18,870 bases of DNA. Origin: SURF-21 sp964510515. Its GTDB lineage: Bacteria > Actinomycetota > Geothermincolia > Geothermincolales > RBG-13-55-18. Numbering within the stretch: position 1 is the first letter of the stretch; each line of letters begins with the position of its first letter. The stretch spans positions 1 to 18,870 of the forward strand of contig CAZEAU010000038.1 in the NCBI GenBank assembly GCA_964510515.1, in the 5' to 3' direction. Below the pieces are notes generated by a model that had not been told where the DNA came from, searched no databases, and worked only from the letters and a program-made list of their open reading frames with translations. The position numbers were made by a program, and so were the translations under genes. This document shows, one piece after another, positions 7,292-15,804 of this stretch.

Positions 7292-8233
7292 ATGGCATTC
7301 AGTCTACCGACGGAGAAAGCCAAGGGCAAAGTCCGCGAGGTAGAGTTGGGCACTGGAGACAAAGTCAGGAAGGTGGGCGGGCAGAACGTCCTCCCTTTCC
7401 ACCTCTGGGAAGGGGAGATGCCCAACAGGCCCCTGATCGCCGCTGAGGTCGACGACGAGGCCGGAGAGCTCATCCCGGCGCTGGAGAAGGCCCTGGGGGA
7501 GATCAAGGATGACCCCGTGGCCTGGGCCAGGAAGGCGGTCGAGGAATGGGGAGCCGATGCCATATTCCTGCTCCTTTCCTCCACCGACCCCAAGGGCACC
7601 AACGCCTCCGCAGAGGCGGCGGCGGAGACGGTGCTCAAGGTAGAGGAGGCGGTGAGCGCCCCAGTCATCGTCTACGGCACCGAGGACCTGGACAAGGACG
7701 CGGAGCTGGCCAGGGTCATCGCCACCAAGGCGGAGGGCAAGAACCTGCTTCTGGGGCCGGCCAAGGAGGAGAACTTCAAAAAGGTGGGCGCCCCGGCTAT
7801 CGGCTACAAGCAGATGGTCGCAGGCATGACCCCCATCGACGTCAACCTGGCCAAGCAGCTCAACATCCTGCTCACCAACCTGGGCATGGAGGCGGAGAAG
7901 CTGGTCATCGACCCCACCACGGGAGCTTTGGGCTACGGACTTGAGTACACCTATTCGGTCATGGAGAGGCTGAAGATCGCGGGCCTCATGCAGGACGACT
8001 CCATGACCCAGGTGCCCATGCTGGCCAATATCGGACTCCAGTCCTGGAAGACCAAGGAGGCCAAGAGCTCCGAGGACGAGTACCCGGAGTGGGGCGACCC
8101 CGAGAGGCGGGGCATCATGTGGGAGACCCTGACCGCGGTGTCCCTGCTGCTGGCCGGCGCCGACATCCTGGTGCTCAGGCACCCCGAGACCATCCGCATG
8201 GTCAAGCAGTTGATAGACGACCTGTCGGGATAG
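7292..8233 (+). CDS. acsD: Corrinoid iron-sulfur protein small subunit (AcsD, delta subunit)
   Basis: This TIM-barrel subunit pairs with AcsC. Together they carry the methyl group on cobalt from AcsE to acetyl-CoA synthase. The 313-residue product matches the length of known AcsD (about 310-325). It shows the family's N-terminal region (residues 1-60, including PFHLWEGEMPN) and a C-terminal DPTTGALGYGLEYTYS segment. The start at ATG 7292 is chosen because AAAGGAG (7278-7284) sits seven bases upstream. An in-frame ATG at 7274 lies before that site. Unlike in many acetogens, acsD is not next to acsC: acsA and acsB separate them here. Confidence 0.95.
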   Translation: MAFSLPTEKAKGKVREVELGTGDKVRKVGGQNVLPFHLWEGEMPNRPLIAAEVDDEAGELIPALEKALGEIKDDPVAWARKAVEEWGADAIFLLLSSTDPKGTNASAEAAAETVLKVEEAVSAPVIVYGTEDLDKDAELARVIATKAEGKNLLLGPAKEENFKKVGAPAIGYKQMVAGMTPIDVNLAKQLNILLTNLGMEAEKLVIDPTTGALGYGLEYTYSVMERLKIAGLMQDDSMTQVPMLANIGLQSWKTKEAKSSEDEYPEWGDPERRGIMWETLTAVSLLLAGADILVLRHPETIRMVKQLIDDLSG

Positions 8234-8255
8234 GCTTTATATATAGACGGGACAT

Positions 8256-8273
8256 GCCCCGGGGTTCCGGGGC
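8256..8273 (+). other. Hairpin between acsD and acsA
   Basis: GCCCCGG (8256-8262) and CCGGGGC (8267-8273) form a 7-bp stem with a GGTT loop. No T-run follows. Its stem resembles the hairpin after fhs (2521-2545). It lies in the 106-nt gap before acsA and may help set mRNA stability or segmental expression. Confidence 0.5.
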
Positions 8274-8339
8274 GCGACCGCCGACGATCCGGGGCTCACG
8301 AAGGGCCCGAGAGGTAATCGCACAGGAGGAAAAGAGCAA

Positions 8340-10277
8340 ATGGCAGATTACGAGGAGATGTCAGCGTGCGAAACCACGCTGGAGATGCTGAGGAAAGCGG
8401 AGGAGGATGAGCAGGAAACCGCCTTCGACCGCGTGAAGCAACAGAAGGGGTGCGCCTTCGGAGAGGCGGGCAGCTGCTGCCGCATATGCAACATGGGGCC
8501 ATGCCGCATCAACCCCAGGAAGCCCGACGAGAGCCGGGGGGTCTGCGGCGCCAACATGGACACCATCGTGGCCCGCAACTTCGCCCGCATGGTCTGCGGC
8601 GGGGCCTCCGCCCACTCCGACCACGGCCGCGCCGTGGCGGAGACGCTGATCATGGCGGCCAAGGGCGAGGCGGTGGACTACGGCATCAAGGACCGCATCA
8701 AGCTCCTGGAGGTGGCCGCCGACCTGGACGTGGAGATCGGCGACCGCGAGATCAACGACATCGCCCTGGAGGTGGGCGAGCGCTGCCTGGCCATGTTCGG
8801 GCAGCAGGAGGGCGAGATAGCCTTCGCGCAGCGGGCCCCCGAGAAGCGCAAGGAGATCTGGCGCAACCTGGGCGTCTTCCCGCGCGGCATCGACCGCGAG
8901 GTGGTCGAGCTCATGCATCGCACCCACATCGGCGTGGACCAGGACTACGAGAACATCCTCATCGCCTGCGCCCGCACCGCGCTGTCCGACGGCTGGGGAG
9001 GCTCGATGATCGGGACCGAGCTGCAGGACATCATGTTCGACACCCCGGTGCCCGTCGAGGCCAAGATCGACCTGGGGGTGCTGGAGGAGGATCAGGTCAA
9101 CGTCGTGGTGCACGGCCATGAGCCCATCCTCTCCGAGATGATCGTGCTCGCCGCCAACCTGCCGGAGATGCTGGAGAGGGCGGAGAAGGCGGGAGCCAAG
9201 GGCATCAATTTGGCCGGCATCTGCTGCACCGCCAACGAGATCCTCACCCGCCACGGCATACCGGTGGCCGGCAACGTGCTGCAGCAGGAGATGGCCCTGC
9301 TCACCGGGGCGGTGGAGGCCATGGTGGTGGACGTGCAGTGCATCTACCAGGGTATAGGGCAGATCGCCAACTGCATCCACACCGAGATCATCACCACCTC
9401 CCCCAAGGCCAAGATGCCCTATGCCAGGCACGTGGAGTTCCACGAGGACCGCGCCCTGGAGACGGCCAAGGACATCATCGCCTCGGCCATCGACAACTTC
9501 AAGAACCGGGGCAAGGTGGCCATACCGGAGAAGACCGAAGCCCTCATCGCCGGCTTCAACCACGAATACATCAACTACATGCTGGGCGGGAAGTTCCGTG
9601 CCAGCTACCGCCCGCTCAACGACGCCGTCATCGACGGGCGCATCCGCGGCGTGGTGGGGGTGGTGGGCTGCAACAACCCGCGCGTCAAGCACGACGACAT
9701 CCACGTGCGCGTGGTGCGCGGGCTCATCGCCAACGGCTGCCTGGTGGTCATGACCGGCTGCGCCGCGCAGTCGGTGGCCAAGGCCGGGCTCATGCTCCCA
9801 GAGGTGGCGCGGGAGATATGCCCCCAGGGCCTGTGGGAGGTCTGCGAGGCGGTCGGCATCCCGCCGGTCCTGCACGCGGGCTCCTGCGTGGACAACAGCC
9901 GCATCCTCATGGCCCTCACGGCCATGGTCGAGGAGGGCGGGCTGGGAGAAGACATCAGCGATCTGCCCGCGGCGGGATGCGCGCCGGAGTGGATGAGCGA
10001 GAAGGCCATCTCCATCGGGGAGTATTTCGTGGCCTCCGGGGCCTATACCATATTCGGCGTGAGCTGGCCCACCACGGGAAGCAAGAACGTCACCGAATTC
10101 CTCTTCGAGCGCTACAACGAGCTCTTCAAGAACAGCTGGGACTTCGAGTCCGACCCGGAGAAGATGGTAGAAAAGATACTGAGCCGTATCGACAGCAAGC
10201 GCGAGGCCCTCGGCATCTCCGCCAAGAGGGAGAGAGTGCTGTACGACATGGCCATGCGGAGGGAGTTGGAGATCTGA
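8340..10277 (+). CDS. acsA: Carbon monoxide dehydrogenase catalytic subunit (CODH of the CODH/ACS complex)
   Basis: This enzyme reduces CO2 to CO at the Ni-Fe-S C-cluster and passes CO to AcsB. The 645-residue protein keeps all expected ligands by position. D-cluster candidates are C38 and C46, and B-cluster ligands are C47, C50, C55 and C69 (CCRICNMGPC motif). C-cluster candidates are H260 in VHGHEP, C295 or C296 in AGICCTANE, C334 in DVQCIYQG, C444 in VVGCNNP, C474 in MTGCAAQ and C516 in HAGSCVDNS. This pattern supports an active CooS/AcsA rather than a hybrid-cluster relative. AGGAGGA (8324-8330) gives a strong ribosome site. Its TGA overlaps the acsB ATG by one base, which fits the 1:1 CODH/ACS complex. 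Confidence 0.97.
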   Translation: MADYEEMSACETTLEMLRKAEEDEQETAFDRVKQQKGCAFGEAGSCCRICNMGPCRINPRKPDESRGVCGANMDTIVARNFARMVCGGASAHSDHGRAVAETLIMAAKGEAVDYGIKDRIKLLEVAADLDVEIGDREINDIALEVGERCLAMFGQQEGEIAFAQRAPEKRKEIWRNLGVFPRGIDREVVELMHRTHIGVDQDYENILIACARTALSDGWGGSMIGTELQDIMFDTPVPVEAKIDLGVLEEDQVNVVVHGHEPILSEMIVLAANLPEMLERAEKAGAKGINLAGICCTANEILTRHGIPVAGNVLQQEMALLTGAVEAMVVDVQCIYQGIGQIANCIHTEIITTSPKAKMPYARHVEFHEDRALETAKDIIASAIDNFKNRGKVAIPEKTEALIAGFNHEYINYMLGGKFRASYRPLNDAVIDGRIRGVVGVVGCNNPRVKHDDIHVRVVRGLIANGCLVVMTGCAAQSVAKAGLMLPEVAREICPQGLWEVCEAVGIPPVLHAGSCVDNSRILMALTAMVEEGGLGEDISDLPAAGCAPEWMSEKAISIGEYFVASGAYTIFGVSWPTTGSKNVTEFLFERYNELFKNSWDFESDPEKMVEKILSRIDSKREALGISAKRERVLYDMAMRRELEI

Positions 10278-12460
10278 TGAGTAGGATAATCGCAACCGCA
10301 GCCATCAAGGGAGCCCACAAGGAGGTGGCCGAGGCCGAGCGCATGTGGAAGGAGACGGCGGAGGCGGCCGGCGCCACCGCCGCGGTGGAGTTCCCCAACA
10401 CCGGTTATTACCTGCCCATCATCTACGCCCTCACCGGCCACAAGGTGGAGAAGGTGGAGGACATGGCCAAGGCCCTGGAGCTGGCCAAGGAACTCCTGCC
10501 CCCCGTGCCCCATCGCAGCCGCTGGGTCCCTTACCTGGGCCACACCCTGGATGCGGGCATCGCCACCCTCTTCGCCGGGGAGATAATCGAGGGGTGCAAG
10601 TACGTCACCGCCCCGCCCGTGGACGACCTCTGGCTGGGGGCGGCGGACGACGTCATCATGCGCGAGCGCGGGGTGGAGTTCGTGGACGGGACCGCGCCTG
10701 GGTTCTGCGCCCTGGTCGGGCTGGCTTCATCCGCCGAGATGGCCGACAAGATCGTGGTGGAGCTCCTGGAGAAGAACCTCTACGTATGGATGTCCGGCCA
10801 CATCGGGGGCAAGACCATCAGCGAACAGCTGGCGGAGATGGACCGCCAGCTGGGCTGGGACACGCGCACCGTGCCCTACGGCAGGGAGATGTCCTCCGCG
10901 GTCTATTCCCTGGGGTTCGCGGCCCGGGCGGCGATGTCCTTCGGCGGCGCCCAGCCGGGCGACTTCAACAAGGTGCTGCGCTACAACAAGAACCGCATCT
11001 TCGCCTTCGTGCTGGCGCTGGACTACGTGGACGAGCAGAAATATGCCTACGCGGCAGGGGCCATCAACTACGGCTTCCCCACCATCGCCAACACCAGGAT
11101 ACCGGAGATCCTCCCCACCGGGGTGTGCACCTATGAGCACGTGGTCTCGGACATCCCCGAGGAGGAGATCGTGCAGAAGTGCGTGGAGGTCAGGGGGCTC
11201 AAGATACAGATCGCCGAGATCCCCATCCCCATGGCCTACGGCCCCGCCTTCGAGGGCGAGGTCATCCGCAAGGACGACATGTACCTGCAGTTCGGCGGGA
11301 ACATCACCCCGGCCTTCGAGTACGTGTTCATGCGCGAGCTGGACGAGATCTCCGACCACGACATACAGGTGGTGGGGCCGGAGATCGACGACGTGGAGGA
11401 GGGCAGCGCCCTGCCTCTGGGCATCGTGGTGGAGGTGGCCGGGCGCAAGATGCAGGAGGACTTCGAGTCCATCCTGGAGCGCCAGATCCACCACCTCATC
11501 AACGGCGCCGAGGGCATCTGGCACATGGGCCAGCGCGACATCGTTTGGACGCGCATCAGCAAGAAGGCTCAGGCCAAGGGGTTCAAGATCCGCCACTACG
11601 GCGAGATCATCCATGCCAAGCTCATCAACGACTTCCCCTCCATCGTGGACAAGGTCAAGGTGACCATCTACACCGGCCCCGAGGAAGTGGAAAAGTGGCT
11701 GGCCACGGCGCGCCAGTCCTACCGCTACCGCGACGAGAAGACGGCGGGCATGACCGACGACTCCGTGGACACCTTCTACTCCTGCACCTTGTGCCAGTCC
11801 TTCGCCCCCACCCACGTGTGCATCATCAGCCCGGAGAGGCTGGGGCTGTGCGGTGCCTACAACTGGCTGGACGGCAAGGCCGCCTTCGAGATCGACCCCA
11901 CCGGGCCCAACCAGCCGGTGAAGAAGGGCGACTGCGTGGACGAGGTCAAGGGCAGCTGGCCGGCGATCAACGAGTTCGTCAAGTCCAATTCGGGCGGGAC
12001 GGTGGAGACGGTACTCATGTACTCCATGATGGAGGACCCCATGACCTCCTGCGGGTGCTTCGAGGGCATCGTCGCCTTCCTGCCCATGTGCAACGGGGTC
12101 ATGATCGTCAACCGCGAGTACACGGGAGAGACGCCCTGCGGCATGCCCTTCTCGACCCTCGCCAATACGGTGGGGGGCGGGAACGTCACCCCCGGCTTCA
12201 TCGGCATCGGCAAGGTGTACATCACCTCCAAGAAGTTCATCTCCGCCGACGGCGGCTTCAAGCGGGTGGTGTGGATGCCCAAGGAGCTCAAGGAGACCCT
12301 GTCCGAGCAGCTGGCCAAGCGCTGCGAGGATGAGGACGTGGGCGACCCCGATTTCGTGAGCAAGATAGCGGATGAGGCAGTGGGGGTCACGGAGGAGGAG
12401 ATCCTTCCCTGGCTGGAGGAGAAGGGGCATCCCGCGCTCTCCATGGACCCCATGTTCTGA
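10277..12460 (+). CDS. acsB: Acetyl-CoA synthase (CODH/ACS subunit)
   Basis: This enzyme condenses CO, the corrinoid-bound methyl group and CoA to acetyl-CoA at the Ni-Ni-[4Fe-4S] A-cluster. At 727 residues it nearly equals the 729-residue Moorella enzyme, so it is the full bacterial form with the N-terminal CODH-binding domain. The A-cluster ligands fall at C503, C506, C515 and C525 (SCTLCQSFAPTHVC region) and in a CGC motif at C592 and C594. That is a constant offset of three from the Moorella numbering. The start is the ATG that overlaps the acsA stop codon. The reading frame is open far upstream, but that region is acsA in another frame. The GTG- and ATG-free overlap junction implies translational coupling. 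Confidence 0.98.
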   Translation: MSRIIATAAIKGAHKEVAEAERMWKETAEAAGATAAVEFPNTGYYLPIIYALTGHKVEKVEDMAKALELAKELLPPVPHRSRWVPYLGHTLDAGIATLFAGEIIEGCKYVTAPPVDDLWLGAADDVIMRERGVEFVDGTAPGFCALVGLASSAEMADKIVVELLEKNLYVWMSGHIGGKTISEQLAEMDRQLGWDTRTVPYGREMSSAVYSLGFAARAAMSFGGAQPGDFNKVLRYNKNRIFAFVLALDYVDEQKYAYAAGAINYGFPTIANTRIPEILPTGVCTYEHVVSDIPEEEIVQKCVEVRGLKIQIAEIPIPMAYGPAFEGEVIRKDDMYLQFGGNITPAFEYVFMRELDEISDHDIQVVGPEIDDVEEGSALPLGIVVEVAGRKMQEDFESILERQIHHLINGAEGIWHMGQRDIVWTRISKKAQAKGFKIRHYGEIIHAKLINDFPSIVDKVKVTIYTGPEEVEKWLATARQSYRYRDEKTAGMTDDSVDTFYSCTLCQSFAPTHVCIISPERLGLCGAYNWLDGKAAFEIDPTGPNQPVKKGDCVDEVKGSWPAINEFVKSNSGGTVETVLMYSMMEDPMTSCGCFEGIVAFLPMCNGVMIVNREYTGETPCGMPFSTLANTVGGGNVTPGFIGIGKVYITSKKFISADGGFKRVVWMPKELKETLSEQLAKRCEDEDVGDPDFVSKIADEAVGVTEEEILPWLEEKGHPALSMDPMF

Positions 12461-12472
12461 TATATCCGGACT

Positions 12473-12514
12473 TAGAGGAGGGGTGCCGGGGGCGCTCCTG
12501 CACCCCTCCTTTAT
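12473..12514 (+). terminator. Hairpin with short T-stretch between acsB and acsC
   Basis: AGGAGGGGTGC (12476-12486) pairs perfectly with GCACCCCTCCT (12500-12510). The stem can extend outward by a G-U, an A-T and a T-A pair to about 14 bp. The 13-nt loop is followed only by TTAT, so termination may be partial. It sits where expression of acsAB could be set apart from acsC and the genes after it. Confidence 0.5.
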
Positions 12515-12564
12515 CCAGCATAACGAGGTGGGAGAACCGCTGACCTAGTAGGAAGGAGCTTGTG

Positions 12565-13914
12565 ATGGGACTTTCGGGCTTGGATATCTTCAAGAAGCTA
12601 CCCAAGACCAACTGTAAAGAATGCGGCTTCCCGACCTGCCTCGCTTTCGCCATGAAGCTGGCGGCGGGACAGACGGCGCTCGACGAATGTCCTTACGTCA
12701 CGGACGAAGTGCGAGCGGAGCTGGCCGAGGCCAGCGCCCCGCCCATCCGCGGGGTCACCGTGGGAACGGGAGACGAGGCCTTCAAAGTGGGCGAGGAGCT
12801 GGTGCTCTTCCGCCACGAGAAGACCTTCTTCAACCCGGCCGTATTGAGCGTCTTGATAAGCGACGACATGGACGATGCCAGGGTGGACGAGCTGCTGCAG
12901 CAAGCCAAGGAGTGCGAACATGAGCGCGTGGGGGTCATCCTCAAGGTGGGAGCCCTGGCCCTCAAGGCCGCCTCTGGCGACGCGGCGAAGTTCAAGGCCC
13001 TGGTGGAGAAGGTGAAGGGCGCTTCGGCCAAGCCCCTCATCCTCATGGCCGAGGACGTGGAAGTCATGCAGGCCGCGGTGGAGGCCGCGGGGGATTCCCG
13101 CCCGCTCCTCTACGCCGCGACCGAGGACAACGCCGAGGCCATGGGCGCCCTGGCCAAGGAGAAGGACCTGCCGCTTGCGGTGAAGGCGGCCGACCTGGAC
13201 GCGCTGGCGGAGCTCTCCGAGAAGCTGGCCGGCATGGGCCTCAAGGACCTCGTCCTCGACCCCGCGCCGCGCAAGCCGGGGGAGACCTTCAAGGACCTGG
13301 TGGCCCTGCGCCGCGCGGCCCTGAACGAGAAGTTCACCGCCTTCGGGTACCCGACCATCACCTTCCCCTGCGAGGAGACGGAGGATGAGCTCTATGAGAC
13401 CACGATCGCGGGCATGTACATCTGCAAGTACGGCGGCATCGTGGTGCTCTCCCACGCCGAGCAGTGGAGGATGTACCCGCTGCTGGTGCTGGGCCTCAAC
13501 GTCTACACCGACCCCCAGAGGCCCATGGCCGTGGACGCCAAGTTCTACGAGATCGGCGCCCCGGACGAGAACAGCCCGGTGCTGGTGACCACCAACTTCT
13601 CCCTTACTTACTTCATCGTTTCCGGCGAGATCGAGGGGAGCAAGATACCGGCCTGGCTGGGCATCGTGGACGTGGACGGCCAGTCGGTGCTCACCGCATG
13701 GGCGGCGGGCAAGTTCGTGCCCGAGGTCATCGCCAAGTTCGTCAACACCTCGGGGATAGCGGACAAGGTCAAGCACCGCAAGATCATTATCCCCGGCTAC
13801 GTGGCCCAGATCTCGGGCGAGCTGGAGGAGGAGCTCCCGGACTGGGAGATCGTCATCGGCACCAGGGAAGCGGCGGACTTGCCGGCTTTCCTGCGCCAGT
13901 TCTCGACCACCTGA
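12565..13914 (+). CDS. acsC: Corrinoid iron-sulfur protein large subunit (AcsC, gamma subunit)
   Basis: This subunit binds the corrinoid that carries the methyl group between AcsE and AcsB, and a [4Fe-4S] cluster used for reductive activation. The cluster motif is C17, C20, C25 and C42 (TNCKECGFPTC and DECPYV), the same numbering as in the Moorella protein. A TIM barrel follows, then a C-terminal Rossmann-like corrinoid domain. Its 449 residues match the usual length of about 446. AAGGAG (12553-12558) is six bases from ATG 12565; a GTG three bases earlier is too close. It follows the acsB hairpin by about 50 nt. The small subunit gene acsD is more than 4 kb upstream. Confidence 0.97.
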   Translation: MGLSGLDIFKKLPKTNCKECGFPTCLAFAMKLAAGQTALDECPYVTDEVRAELAEASAPPIRGVTVGTGDEAFKVGEELVLFRHEKTFFNPAVLSVLISDDMDDARVDELLQQAKECEHERVGVILKVGALALKAASGDAAKFKALVEKVKGASAKPLILMAEDVEVMQAAVEAAGDSRPLLYAATEDNAEAMGALAKEKDLPLAVKAADLDALAELSEKLAGMGLKDLVLDPAPRKPGETFKDLVALRRAALNEKFTAFGYPTITFPCEETEDELYETTIAGMYICKYGGIVVLSHAEQWRMYPLLVLGLNVYTDPQRPMAVDAKFYEIGAPDENSPVLVTTNFSLTYFIVSGEIEGSKIPAWLGIVDVDGQSVLTAWAAGKFVPEVIAKFVNTSGIADKVKHRKIIIPGYVAQISGELEEELPDWEIVIGTREAADLPAFLRQFSTT

Positions 13915-13933
13915 TGGGATAAGGGCCGCGAGG

Positions 13934-13979
13934 CGGCGGGAGCGCCCGCGCAGGCAGCAGCGCGCATCCGCTCCCGCCG
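13934..13979 (+). other. Hairpin between acsC and metV
   Basis: CGGCGGGAGCG (13934-13944) and CGCTCCCGCCG (13969-13979) form a perfect 11-bp stem around a 24-nt loop that contains a further GCGC/GCGC pairing. No T-run follows. It occupies most of the 119-nt gap, ahead of the metV ribosome site GAGGAGGAAAG. Confidence 0.55.
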
Positions 13980-14033
13980 GAGCGATGGGAAAGGGCGCGG
14001 CAACGAGAAGAGCATAGAGGAGGAAAGCAGAAG

Positions 14034-14699
14034 ATGATCATCACCACAGCTAAGCCCTTCGAGGAGGTGCTCAAGCAGCTCGAGGGCGAAGACAAGGTGT
14101 TCCTCGTCGGCTGCGGCCTCTGCGCCACCACCTGTGAGACAGGCGGGGAGGAGCAGGTCGCGGAGATGAAGGCCAAGCTCGAGGCGGAGGGAAAGACGGT
14201 CACCGGCGCCATCGTTTACGACGAGGTTTGCCACGAGCTCAACACCAAGCGCAAGTTCCGGGAGAACAAGGAGGCGGTGGAGGCCGCCGACGGTTTCCTG
14301 GTCATGGCCTGCGGTGCCGCCTGCCAGTCGGTGCGCGAGGCCACGGAGAAGGGGGTGCATACCTCCAACAACACCGTCTTCCTGGGCAACATCCAGAGGC
14401 ACGGGCAGTTCGTGGAGAAGTGCTCGCTGTGCGGAGACTGCGTGCTCGAGGACTTCGGAGCCATCTGCCCGGTGACCCGCTGCCACAAGGGCATACTCAA
14501 CGGGCCCTGCGGCGGCACCGATGACAGCAAGTGCGAAACGGATAAGGAAAAGGACTGCGGCTGGATCCTCATCTACAACCAGCTGGAGAAGATGGGGAAG
14601 CTGGATCGCTTCCAGCGCATCTACGGTCTCAAGAACTGGCAGGCGATCATGAAGCCGGGGCGCGTGATATTCGAAAAGCCCGGCGAAGGGAGTGAATAG
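14034..14699 (+). CDS. metV: MetV, zinc/iron-sulfur partner of methylene-THF reductase
   Basis: MetV is the partner subunit of MetF in acetogen-type methylene-THF reductase and matches the MTHFR C-terminal family. The 221-residue protein is cysteine-rich. It has C27, C30 and C34 (GCGLCATTC), C66 in VCHE, C93 and C97 (ACGAAC), C130, C133 and C136 (KCSLCGDC), C145 and C150 (ICPVTRC), then C159, C167 and C175. These suit a zinc site plus at least one [4Fe-4S] cluster. A strong GAGGAGG ribosome site precedes ATG 14034. Its stop lies one base before the metF ATG. No hdrA/B/C, mvhD or rnfC2-like gene adjoins it, so the electron donor cannot be named. Confidence 0.93.
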   Translation: MIITTAKPFEEVLKQLEGEDKVFLVGCGLCATTCETGGEEQVAEMKAKLEAEGKTVTGAIVYDEVCHELNTKRKFRENKEAVEAADGFLVMACGAACQSVREATEKGVHTSNNTVFLGNIQRHGQFVEKCSLCGDCVLEDFGAICPVTRCHKGILNGPCGGTDDSKCETDKEKDCGWILIYNQLEKMGKLDRFQRIYGLKNWQAIMKPGRVIFEKPGEGSE

Positions 14700-14700
14700 C

Positions 14701-15630
14701 ATGACCATGCTCCTGGAAAAGCATGTCAAGCCCAGCATCAAGGAGGTCTTCGAGTCCGGCACCTTCCTGGTCAGCGGCGAGATCGGACCCCCCAAGGGCA
14801 CGGACATCGACGAGATGATCGGGCACATCGACCTGCTCAAGGACAAGGTCCACGCCATGAACATCACCGACAACCAGTCATCGGTGATGCGCTATCCCTC
14901 CCTGGGGACGGCCCTCATCATCCTCGAGCACGGCGGCGAGCCCAACCTGCAGGTCACCTGCCGCGACCGCAACCGTATGGCCATCGAGGCCGACCTGCTC
15001 TTCGCCTACACCCGCGGCGTGCGCAGCGTGCTCTGCCTCACGGGAGATTCCATACCCGTGGGCGATCACAAGGAGGCCAAGGCGGTGTTCGACTGCGAGA
15101 GCGTGCAGCTCCTGCAGATCATCCGCAACATGGAGGAGGGCAGGGACTCCGGAGGCAACGAGCTCAAGGGAGGCGTGGAGTTCTATAAGGGCGCCATCGT
15201 CACCCCGGAGGCCAACCCCATCGAGCCCCAGATGGCAAAGTTCGCCAAGAAGATCGAGGCAGGAGCCCAGTGGTTCCAGACCCAGGCCGTTTACGACATG
15301 GAGAACTTCAAGCGCTTCATGGAGCAGGCCCGCAAGATCGACGACAAGGTGAAGATCTGCGCCGGGCTGGTGCTGCTCACCAGCATGGGCGCCATCAAGT
15401 ACATGAACGCCAATGTCCCCGGCGTGTTCGTGCCCGATAACCTGGTGCAGGAGATGGCCGACGCCCCCAAGGGCGAGGCCCTGAGCACCGGGGTCAGGAT
15501 CATGGCCCGCCAGGTACGGCAGTGCATCGACGAAAAACTCTGCGACGGCGTGCACATCATGGCCATCGGCAAGGAAGACGTCGTGCCGCGCATACTCGAC
15601 GAAGCCGGAGTGGACATCACCAAGATGTAG
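14701..15630 (+). CDS. metF: 5,10-Methylenetetrahydrofolate reductase (MetF)
   Basis: This flavoprotein reduces methylene-THF to methyl-THF, the last step of the methyl branch before AcsE. The 309-residue TIM-barrel protein shows the acid-containing motif SGEIGPPKGTD (E27, equivalent to the catalytic Glu of E. coli MetF). It also has QVTCRDRNR (84-92) and LCLTGD (111-116, with the flavin-facing Asp). The start is ATG 14701, with AAGGGAG (14686-14692) eight bases upstream. A GTG at 14692 in the same frame is less likely. It is coupled to metV at the junction, as expected for subunits of one enzyme. The coding sequence is followed by two long hairpins. Confidence 0.95.
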   Translation: MTMLLEKHVKPSIKEVFESGTFLVSGEIGPPKGTDIDEMIGHIDLLKDKVHAMNITDNQSSVMRYPSLGTALIILEHGGEPNLQVTCRDRNRMAIEADLLFAYTRGVRSVLCLTGDSIPVGDHKEAKAVFDCESVQLLQIIRNMEEGRDSGGNELKGGVEFYKGAIVTPEANPIEPQMAKFAKKIEAGAQWFQTQAVYDMENFKRFMEQARKIDDKVKICAGLVLLTSMGAIKYMNANVPGVFVPDNLVQEMADAPKGEALSTGVRIMARQVRQCIDEKLCDGVHIMAIGKEDVVPRILDEAGVDITKM

Positions 15631-15645
15631 CCACCCGCTTCGCCA

Positions 15646-15760
15646 AGCCGACCTCGCTGCGCGGCAATGGGAGTCGAGGTCGGCTGACCGCCGGCCTGCA
15701 GGGCCATGCGCCGCCGGCCCGGAGGCGCGGGTGAGGGCAAGGTCCCGACATCCCGCGCCT
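15646..15760 (+). other. Two successive long hairpins after metF
   Basis: AGCCGACCTCG (15646-15656) and CGAGGTCGGCT (15675-15685) form a perfect 11-bp stem with an 18-nt loop. AGGCGCGGG (15723-15731) and CCCGCGCCT (15752-15760) form a perfect 9-bp stem with a 20-nt loop. Repeated GCCGGC sequences lie between them. Neither stem has a T-run. Together they fill most of the 174-nt gap. They may mark a processing or rho-dependent end after metF, or a structured leader of the next gene. Confidence 0.5.
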
Positions 15761-15804
15761 GCGGCGCAGGGCACGATCACCGAACGAGGCGTGGGTGGAG
15801 GGTA

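Noticed and set aside
8210..8245. Possible promoter before acsA (TTGATA with TTATATATA)
   Set aside because: The spacing between the two elements is 21 nt or more, too long for a sigma-A promoter, and TTGATA lies inside acsD.
9338..10276. Upstream extension of AcsB
   Set aside because: It is acsA read in another frame. The ATG at 10277 yields the standard AcsB length.
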